Shown piece after piece: positions 6,104-12,465 of a DNA stretch of 22,427 nt (position 1 is the first letter of the stretch; each line of letters starts with the position of its first letter). The stretch covers positions 1-22,427 of the forward strand of contig SFJQ01000019.1 in assembly GCA_004555855.1 (NCBI GenBank). The letters are read 5' to 3'. This stretch comes from [Eubacterium] saphenum. Its GTDB lineage: Bacteria > Bacillota > Clostridia > Oscillospirales > Ruminococcaceae. The notes beneath the pieces are model-generated. The model saw only the letters and a program-made list of their open reading frames with translations. It ran no database searches and was not told the origin of the DNA. A program made the translations under genes and the position numbers.

Positions 6104-6754
6104 TCATTCACCGAGAATAATTTTCCGCAGCTCTTCCGCATTTTCGGCAAGGAATTTCGGGTGATAACTTTCAAGCTCGGCGCGGTCGCGGAAACCCCAC
6201 AAAACCCCGCACGCGTCAATTCCCGCATTCGCGGCGGTTTGCATATCAACGGAGCTGTCGCCGATGAAAATGGGCGAAAATCCGTCCTTTTGGTGCTTTT
6301 CGGCAAGGTAGAGCGCGGCGTCGGGAGCGGGTTTTTTCGGGAAACCGTGCTCTCCGCCGACAATCTCGGTGAGCTTGTCCCCGAAAAATCCGCGGAGCAG
6401 CTCACAGGAAAACGAGTGCGACTTATTCGTGTTGCAAAGACAGGTTATTCCGCGCGCTGTCAGCGTTTCGAGCAGCTCGGGAATACCGTCATACGGCTTT
6501 GTGTTGTCGGTTTTGTGCAGCTCGTAGAACTCCCCGAACAGCCGATAAGCCGTGTTGAAATCAGCCTCGGTGTGGTTTTCGGGAAGTATCCTCTCGATTA
6601 GCTTCGGCACGCCGTTTCCGACAAAATATCGGTACTTATTCACATCGTGAACCGGAAAACCCATCTGCGAAAGCGCGTAGTTTCCCGCAGCGGCAAGGTC
6701 GCCGAGCGTGTTCAAAAGCGTTCCGTCAAGGTCAAAAATCACGGGATTATACAA
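6104..6754 (-). CDS. HAD-superfamily phosphatase, phosphoglycolate-phosphatase-like
   Basis: This is a 216-residue cytoplasmic hydrolase. HAD motif I is FDLDGTLLNT with nucleophile Asp8 and Asp10. A helical cap domain spans about 17-80. Motif II is the Thr in CNTNK (about 109), motif III is the Lys of PKKPAPDA (about 141), and motif IV is GDSSVDM (Asp166, Asp170). This set is complete and typical of Gph/PgmB-type small-molecule phosphatases. The start is a TTG at 6754 with AGGAG ten bases upstream. It heads a two-gene minus-strand operon with the VOC protein, driven by a consensus promoter at 6815-6843. Substrate could be phosphoglycolate, a nucleotide or a sugar phosphate; motifs alone do not separate these. 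Confidence 0.88.
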   Translation of the reverse strand: MYNPVIFDLDGTLLNTLGDLAAAGNYALSQMGFPVHDVNKYRYFVGNGVPKLIERILPENHTEADFNTAYRLFGEFYELHKTDNTKPYDGIPELLETLTARGITCLCNTNKSHSFSCELLRGFFGDKLTEIVGGEHGFPKKPAPDAALYLAEKHQKDGFSPIFIGDSSVDMQTAANAGIDACGVLWGFRDRAELESYHPKFLAENAEELRKIILGE

Positions 6755-6814
6755 TTTTTATCAGCTCCTTTTACAAAATCTGTAAATTATCAGGTAAAAC
6801 TTTATCTCTGCTCT

Positions 6815-6843
6815 ATTATATCACGGAAAAATTGCTCTGTCAA
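6815..6843 (-). promoter_or_regulatory. Consensus sigma-A promoter for the HAD-VOC operon
   Basis: On the minus strand: TTGACA (6843-6838), 17 bases, TATAAT (6820-6815), with TGA before the -10. This is a full consensus with an extended -10. It is back to back with the plus-strand promoter. Confidence 0.85.
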
Positions 6844-6845
6844 CC

Positions 6846-6874
6846 TTGAAATTTTCTCAGAAATGTGCTATAAT
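6846..6874 (+). promoter_or_regulatory. Sigma-A promoter for the seven-gene operon
   Basis: TTGAAA (6846-6851), 17-base spacer, TATAAT (6869-6874), preceded by TGC (extended -10). The -35 lies only 2 bases from the -35 of the divergent HAD promoter. Start of transcription would be near 6881. Confidence 0.85.
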
Positions 6875-6880
6875 AGAATG

Positions 6881-6908
6881 TAATATGTATTATATTCAAT
6901 AATGAATA
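6881..6908. promoter_or_regulatory. Two adjacent AT-rich dyads at the transcription start
   Basis: TAATA-TG-TATTA (6881-6892) is followed directly by TATTCA-ATAA-TGAATA (6893-6908). Both are perfect inverted repeats placed from about +1 to +28 of the predicted transcript. They could be an operator or a weak leader hairpin. Confidence 0.4.
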
Positions 6909-6924
6909 AAACGGAGTTATTTTT

Positions 6925-7458
6925 ATGGAGTATTTTGACTTGTATTCAATCAATCGGGAACCGCTTGGGAGAAAGGTTCAGCGCGGCGCTCCCATACCTT
7001 TCGGGGAGTATCACATAGTGGTTCAGGTTATGACGGTAAACAAGAACGGTGAGATTTTGCTTACCCAGCGTGTTCCGGAAAAAACAAGCGGCGGCAAATG
7101 GGAATGTTCGGGAGGCTGCGCGGTCGTCGGAGAAACATCGCGCGAGGCTGCCTGCAGGGAGCTTTTCGAGGAAACGGGCATAAGAGCGCGCCCCGAGGAG
7201 CTTCAGCACGAATGGACGATGGTTACGGAAAGTATGCTGAGGGATTTTTACATTCTGGTGCGCGATGTGCCGCTTTCGGCGCTGAAATTGCAGTCGGCGG
7301 AGGTTTGCGCGGCAAAATGGGTTTCGTTTGACAGGCTTTGCGAGATGGCGCAAAACGGTCAGACAACCCGCACGGTTATGCGCTGGCTCAACACCCGCAG
7401 AAGCGAGCTTCTTTCGCTCACGCAAAAGGCTGAAAAAGGACGTTTCGGGTATCGCTGA
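6925..7458 (+). CDS. Nudix hydrolase, YfcD/isopentenyl-diphosphate-isomerase-like
   Basis: This is a 177-residue cytoplasmic enzyme that should hydrolyse a nucleoside-diphosphate-linked substrate. The Nudix box Gx5Ex7REUxEExGU is complete: it starts at Gly64, has Glu70, and ends RELFEETGI (78-86). The upstream segment VMTVNKNGEILLTQR and KWECSGG resemble the IDI/YfcD branch of the family. A GGAG site precedes ATG 6925. It is the first gene of the long operon, 26 bases before the SecA-like gene. The substrate is not readable; the family includes housecleaning enzymes. The last 25 residues are a basic tail. Confidence 0.88.
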   Translation: MEYFDLYSINREPLGRKVQRGAPIPFGEYHIVVQVMTVNKNGEILLTQRVPEKTSGGKWECSGGCAVVGETSREAACRELFEETGIRARPEELQHEWTMVTESMLRDFYILVRDVPLSALKLQSAEVCAAKWVSFDRLCEMAQNGQTTRTVMRWLNTRRSELLSLTQKAEKGRFGYR

Positions 7459-7484
7459 CTTGGATTTATTCGGAGGAATTTCGG

Positions 7485-9743
7485 TTGAATAAGACTGTTG
7501 AAAAAATAAAACAGCTTGCGGCGGCGGGCGATTTTTCGGGAAATTCTCTCGAGGAAATCTTCGCGCGGTGCTATAAAGCCGTGGAAAAAACGCTCGGAAT
7601 AACGCCATTTGACGAGCAGCTTGCGGCGGCGCTTGCGCTGTCCGAGGGGAAAATGGTGCAGATGCAGACGGGTGAGGGAAAGACGCTCTGCGCGGTTTTC
7701 GCGGCTTGCGCTCACGCTTTAAACGGCGGACAAACCCACGTCCTCACCTTCAACGATTATCTCGCGCACCGCGACTGCGAGTGGATGAAGCCGGTTTATG
7801 AGGAAATGGGCGTTTCGGTCGGCTGTATTACCGAGGAAACCCCGCGCGATGACCGCAAAGCGCTCTATCAAAAGCAGGTTCTCTACATCACGGCGAAGGA
7901 AGCGGGATTTGACTATCTCAAGGATTTCGTTTGCTTTGAAACCGAGAAAATGTGTTTCCCGAAGCCCGATTTCGCGATTTTCGACGAAGCGGACAGTATC
8001 CTCATCGATGAAGCGAGAATACCGCTTGTAATCGCGGGAGATGTTGCCGTTCACGAGGACGAAAGCACGGCGAAGGTTTACGGGAAAATCGGCGAATTTG
8101 TAGACGGCGACTATGAGTTTGACGAGGACTCGCGCAATATTTATCTCACGGACAACGGCGCGGATAAAGCCGAAAAGCTGTTTTCTGCCGAGAATATTTA
8201 CGGCGAGGAAAACGCGGGGCTGCTCGCGAAAATCACGGCTTGCATAAAGGCGCGCGATATCCTCAAAGAGGACAAGGATTACATCGTCCGTGACGGGAAA
8301 ATCGTGCTTATTGACGAATTTACGGGAAGAGCTGCGGCGGGGCGCGTTTTCCCCGGGGAACTCCAGCCCGCCTGCGAAGCGAAGCACAATCTGAAAATCA
8401 CCTCGCGAGGCAGAATTATGGGCAACATCGCGCTCCAGTATTTCGCGCGGCTTTACACGAAAATCTCCGGAATGACGGGAACTGCGGAGTCGGCGCGCGA
8501 GGAATTTGAGAAGATTTACGGAATCCTGACCGAGGTTATCCCGACAAGATTGCCGTGCGCGAGGGTTGACCACCCGCTTGAAATGTACTACGATAAAACC
8601 GAAAAGCGCAAGGCGATAATCGCGGCAGTCTGCGAGGCTTATGAGAAAAAGCGCCCCGTGCTTGTGGGAACGGAGAGCATTGAGGAGAGCGAAAGTCTTG
8701 CCGAAGATTTGAGGGAAAAAGGCGTGGAGTGCAAGGTGCTGAACGCCAAAAACAACTTCGAGGAAGCGGGAATTATCGCAAAAGCGGGCGAGCGCGGCGC
8801 GGTGACGATTTCGACAAATATGGCGGGGCGCGGCGTTGACATAAAACTCGGCGGCGAGGACTGCTCGGACAAGGAGTTCGTGGAGTCGGTCGGCGGGCTG
8901 CTTGTGATTATCACGTCAATGCGCGAAAGCTCAAGGATTGCCCAGCAGTTAAGAGGGCGCGCGGGACGTCAGGGCGACGTCGGCGAGAGCAGATTTTTCG
9001 CGGCGCTCGATGATGAAATTATGATAAAAAACGACCTCAGGCGGCTTTGCGGACGGCATTTCCCGTCAACCAAAGTTGAGGGTTCTATAACCGACAAAGC
9101 GGTTTTGCGTGAAGCAGAGCGCGTTCAGAGAATTTCCGAGGGCGATGGTTTTGATGAGCGCGTGAATTTGATGAAGTACACGCTTATCGGTGAAAAGCAC
9201 CGCGAGATGACGTTTTCCAAGAGAAACGCGCTGCTTGACGGCGAGTACAACAGCGATTTGTGGCAGAAAAACGCGCCCGAGCTGTACGAAAAGGCTTGCA
9301 AAAAATTCGGCGAGGACGCGGTTCAGGCGCTTGAAAACAAGGTTCTTGCGGCGCTTCTGAACGAGTTTCACAGCGATTATCTTGACTACACGGCGTATCT
9401 TCGCGAGGGAATTCACCTCACGCAGATTGCCGGACGAAATCCCGCGGACGAGTACAACATCGCCTGCGAGGAGTACTACGAAAGCGCTGCCGAGTCGCTT
9501 CCCGAAAGAATGTGTGAGAAGCTCGAAACGCTTTTGAAATGCGAGAAAACCGAGGATTATGAGATTGAAAAGCCCACGGGAATTTACACCTATCTCCTCA
9601 ACGATTTAGCCGAGGAATTTAAGGCGAAACCGATTTTGCTCAACATTTTCTCGGAGGAGGATTTTGCCGAGGAAAATTCCCCGAAAACCGAGGAAACGGG
9701 CGAAAAACAGGGCTTTTTCAAGAAACTTTTCAGGAAGAAATAA
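7485..9743 (+). CDS. SecA-type translocase ATPase, short form (SecA2-like)
   Basis: This is a 752-residue relative of SecA, the motor that pushes preproteins through SecYEG. NBD1 has Gln45 and Walker A MQTGEGKT (60-67), and Walker B FDEAD (166-170). The signature LIDEFTGRAAAGRVFPGE lies at 275-292. The Walker-A-distal motor half holds NMAGRGVDIKLGG (445-457) and QQLRGRAGRQGD (487-498). The helical scaffold appears at 634-670 (YLREGIHLTQIAG, then DEYNIA). The segment between VIAG (182-185) and DEFTGR is about 92 residues, shorter than in housekeeping SecA. The C-terminal zinc-binding CxCxSG tail is missing, replaced by a basic KKLFRKK end. Start TTG 7485 has GGAGG. Housekeeping SecA is usually over 800 residues, so this is probably a second, specialised SecA. 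No SecY2 or glycoprotein substrate cluster is nearby. Confidence 0.82.
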   Translation: MNKTVEKIKQLAAAGDFSGNSLEEIFARCYKAVEKTLGITPFDEQLAAALALSEGKMVQMQTGEGKTLCAVFAACAHALNGGQTHVLTFNDYLAHRDCEWMKPVYEEMGVSVGCITEETPRDDRKALYQKQVLYITAKEAGFDYLKDFVCFETEKMCFPKPDFAIFDEADSILIDEARIPLVIAGDVAVHEDESTAKVYGKIGEFVDGDYEFDEDSRNIYLTDNGADKAEKLFSAENIYGEENAGLLAKITACIKARDILKEDKDYIVRDGKIVLIDEFTGRAAAGRVFPGELQPACEAKHNLKITSRGRIMGNIALQYFARLYTKISGMTGTAESAREEFEKIYGILTEVIPTRLPCARVDHPLEMYYDKTEKRKAIIAAVCEAYEKKRPVLVGTESIEESESLAEDLREKGVECKVLNAKNNFEEAGIIAKAGERGAVTISTNMAGRGVDIKLGGEDCSDKEFVESVGGLLVIITSMRESSRIAQQLRGRAGRQGDVGESRFFAALDDEIMIKNDLRRLCGRHFPSTKVEGSITDKAVLREAERVQRISEGDGFDERVNLMKYTLIGEKHREMTFSKRNALLDGEYNSDLWQKNAPELYEKACKKFGEDAVQALENKVLAALLNEFHSDYLDYTAYLREGIHLTQIAGRNPADEYNIACEEYYESAAESLPERMCEKLETLLKCEKTEDYEIEKPTGIYTYLLNDLAEEFKAKPILLNIFSEEDFAEENSPKTEETGEKQGFFKKLFRKK

Positions 9744-9752
9744 GGTGATTTT

Positions 9753-11117
9753 TTGTCAACGGTCTGCGCGATTGCAACGCCTGCGGCTGTCGGAGGAATT
9801 TCGGCGGTGAGGATATCGGGGGAGAGCGCTTTTTCGGTTGCGAAAAGCGTGTTCAAGCCGATTTACCCGAGCGTTGATGTGAGCGAAATGAGCGGCTACA
9901 CGGCGGCTTACGGCAAGATTTTTGACGGCGCGGAGCGGCTTGACGACGGGGTTTTGCTCGTTTACCGAGCGCCGCATTCCTACACCGGCGAGGACGTCTG
10001 CGAGATTTTCTGTCACGGCGGAATTTATGTCACTCAGCGTGTGCTTACGGCTTGCCTGAAAGCGGGCGCAGAGCCGGCTGCGGCGGGTGAATTTACGAAA
10101 AGAGCGCTCTTAAACGGCAAAATGTCGCTTACTCAGGCGGAGGCTGTCGCCGATATAATTTCCGCGCAGGGACAGCAGCTTTTGTCCTGCTCAAACGCGC
10201 AGCGCGAGGGTGCGCTGTACAAGCGCTGCGAGGGGATTTCCGAGAAGATTATGGAGGTTTCGGCGCAGATTTCCGCGTGGATTGATTATCCCGATGATGA
10301 CACGCCCGTTGTTACCGAGGAATGGCTCTGCGAGCGGCTTTCGGGAATTGACGCGGACTTTCGGGAGCTGCTCTCGGAATATGACGCGGGACGGCTTATC
10401 CGCGAGGGAATTTCCTGCGCGATTGTCGGAAAACCGAACGTCGGCAAGTCCACGATTATGAATCTGCTTTCGGGGCGCGAGCGAAGCATCGTCAGCTCGG
10501 TTGCGGGAACAACGCGCGATATTGTCGAGGAAACCGTGAATTTAAACGGCGCGGTTTGCCTGTTGTCGGACTGCGCGGGCATTCGCGAAACCGATGATGA
10601 AATCGAGAAAATCGGCGTTGAGATTATGCTGAAAAGGCTCGAAAACGCAGACATTGTGCTTGCTGTTTTTGACGGCTCGCGGGAGCTGTCGGACGAGGAC
10701 AGGCGGCTTGTGGAGCTGATTAAGGGCAAGAATGTTGTTCCCGTTATCAACAAAAGCGACCTTGAAACAAGGCTTGACGTTTCTTATCTTGAGGAAACGC
10801 TCGGCAAAGCGGCGGTGATTTCGGCGAAAGAACAAAACGCTGCGGAGATTATCGCGCGTGAGATTACGCAGCGGCTCAATCTCGACAAGTTTGACGCAAA
10901 CGCGGGATTTCTCGCAAACGAGCGTCAGCGAAGCTGCGTTTTGCGGGCGCGGGAATACGTTTTTCAAGCGCTTTCGGCGGCAAAATCGGGCGTTACTCCG
11001 GACGCTGTCGGCGTGGAACTCGAAGCGGCGCTTGACGCGGTGTACGAGTTGTCGGGAAAACGCGCGTCCGATGAGGTCATCGCGGAGGTTTTCAAGAGGT
11101 TTTGCGTTGGAAAATAA
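9753..11117 (+). CDS. mnmE: tRNA-modification GTPase MnmE (TrmE)
   Basis: This is a 454-residue GTPase that, with MnmG, adds the carboxymethylaminomethyl group to wobble uridine 34 of certain tRNAs. The N-terminal folate-binding domain (about 1-118) includes [15 protein letters not shown] and [27 protein letters not shown]-type sequence. The G domain has G1 GKPNVGKST (226-234), G2 GTTRD (252-256), G3 DCAG (273-276, Thr usual at the second position) and G4 NKSD (333-336). The C-terminus FCVGK carries the catalytic cysteine (Cys452). Start TTG 9753 follows AAGGTGA. It lies 9 bases after the SecA-like gene, away from the usual rnpA-yidC-mnmG context. Confidence 0.95.
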   Translation: [454 protein letters not shown]

Positions 11118-11152
11118 AAGGCGGCTTTGCTGCCCGAACATAGAGGTAGAAT

Positions 11153-11773
11153 ATGAACATATTGATTATCGGCTGCGGCTCGATGGGAAGCAATCTTGCG
11201 GCAGCGCTTGACAAAAAAGGAAACGATATTTCGATTATCGACAAAAATCCCGAGAGCTTCGAGGCTCTGCCCTCTGATTTCAGCGGGTTCACGGCAACGG
11301 GCGTTGCTATTGATCAGGACGTACTGAAACGCGCGGGAATCGGCGCTTGTGACGCGCTTTTCGCGGTGACGGAAAACGATGATATGAACCTGATGACCGC
11401 GCAGATTGCAAAGGAAGTTTTCGGAGTGCCGAAGATTTTTGTGCGTGTGGACGATATCGGGAAATGCAGCGTTTTTGAGAACATCGGCGTTAAAATCATC
11501 AGTCCGACAAAGCTCACGGTAAGCGCGGCTTGCGCGGCTCTGGAGGATAACGAGGAGAAGAACAAGGTGCTGGAAATCGGGAACGCACAGATAAAATTCT
11601 CGATTTTTGAGCTGCCCGAGAACTATGTCGGCCGTTTGCCCGAGGACATCGAGCTTGAGAACGACGAGTCGCTTTTCGGAATTATTCGGGATAACAGGGG
11701 ATTTATTCTGTATCATAATCAGCCGATTGCTTTTGAGTCGGGCGACAAGCTGGTTTTTGCAAAGAGGAATTGA
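11153..11773 (+). CDS. RCK/TrkA-family K+ transport regulator, first of a tandem pair
   Basis: This is a 206-residue cytoplasmic regulatory subunit. It has an N-terminal Rossmann RCK_N domain with GCGSMG (7-12) and an acidic Asp after β2 (SIIDKN), which fits NAD(H)/adenine nucleotide binding. A C-terminal RCK_C half runs from about 135 (FSIFELPENYVGR to GDKLVFAKRN). Such subunits form ring assemblies that gate TrkH/KtrB K+ channels in response to ATP, NADH or cyclic-di-AMP. GAGGT precedes ATG 11153, 35 bases after mnmE. No channel gene is in the window. Divergent from its neighbour, so this is an old duplication. Confidence 0.88.
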   Translation: MNILIIGCGSMGSNLAAALDKKGNDISIIDKNPESFEALPSDFSGFTATGVAIDQDVLKRAGIGACDALFAVTENDDMNLMTAQIAKEVFGVPKIFVRVDDIGKCSVFENIGVKIISPTKLTVSAACAALEDNEEKNKVLEIGNAQIKFSIFELPENYVGRLPEDIELENDESLFGIIRDNRGFILYHNQPIAFESGDKLVFAKRN

Positions 11774-11784
11774 GGTAAGTTTAT

Positions 11785-12453
11785 ATGAAAGCAATTATTG
11801 TCGGTGGGGGAAGGGTTGGTTTTTATCTCGCGAAAACGCTTCTGGAGCACGGTTATGAGGTCACGATAATTGAGCGCGACAAGGAGCAAAGCCGTTACTG
11901 CGCGAATAATCTCGAAGCGGAGGTTGCCTGCGGTGACGGAACAAGCGCTGAAATGCTTTCGGCTTGCGGGGTTGAAAAAGCGGACTGCGTGATTGCGGTA
12001 ACCGGAAGGGACGAGTGTAATCTTATCACCTGTCAGGTCGCGAAAAAGGCGTTTGGCGTCCGCAAAACGATTGCCAAGGTAAACAACCCGAAAAATGCCG
12101 ATGTTATGAAACAGCTCGGCGTTGACATCGTGGTTTCCGCGACCGATAACATCATTCAGCTTCTCGAACACGAGGTTGATTTCAGCGCGATGAAAAAGCT
12201 GCTGACGATTGACGAGGAATTTGACGACGCGTCGCTTGTTGAGATAACGCTCCCCGAGAATTACGTCTACGAGGGGAAAAAGCTGGCGGAGCTTTCGCTG
12301 CCTGACCAGTGCAACATCGCCTGCATAAACCGCGGCGGCAGAACGATAATCCCGCGCGGTGCAACGATTTTGTGGAGCGGCGATATCGTGATGGTTGTTA
12401 TGATGAATTCCAAGGAAAAAGAGCTGCGAAAGGCTCTTAAAATTAAGGACTAA
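11785..12453 (+). CDS. RCK/TrkA-family K+ transport regulator, second of a tandem pair
   Basis: This is a 222-residue regulator with RCK_N: IIVGGGRVGFYLAKTLL (nucleotide loop GGGRVG, 7-12), Glu in the β2 end TIIERD, and CGDGTSAEML. RCK_C begins near 148 (VEITLPENYVYEGKKL) and includes GDIVMVVM. It is closer to canonical TrkA/KtrA than the first copy. It starts 11 bases after that gene with a GAGGT site, and ends 12 bases before the FtsA-like gene. The pair may form mixed rings; the target channel must be encoded elsewhere. Confidence 0.9.
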   Translation: MKAIIVGGGRVGFYLAKTLLEHGYEVTIIERDKEQSRYCANNLEAEVACGDGTSAEMLSACGVEKADCVIAVTGRDECNLITCQVAKKAFGVRKTIAKVNNPKNADVMKQLGVDIVVSATDNIIQLLEHEVDFSAMKKLLTIDEEFDDASLVEITLPENYVYEGKKLAELSLPDQCNIACINRGGRTIIPRGATILWSGDIVMVVMMNSKEKELRKALKIKD

Positions 12454-12455
12454 CG

Positions 12456-12462
12456 GGTGGAG
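12456..12462 (+). promoter_or_regulatory. Ribosome-binding site deciding the FtsA-like start
   Basis: GGTGGAG lies 3 bases before ATG 12466. A GTG at 12457 is in frame but falls inside this site, so ATG 12466 is preferred. Confidence 0.65.
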
Positions 12463-12465
12463 AAT

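Noticed and set aside
7485..9743. Housekeeping SecA
   Set aside because: Too short, short cross-linking region and no zinc-binding C-terminus; not excluded without the rest of the genome.
10964..11794. 276-codon minus-strand open frame
   Set aside because: Antisense to mnmE and the first RCK gene; no domain and no ribosome-binding site.
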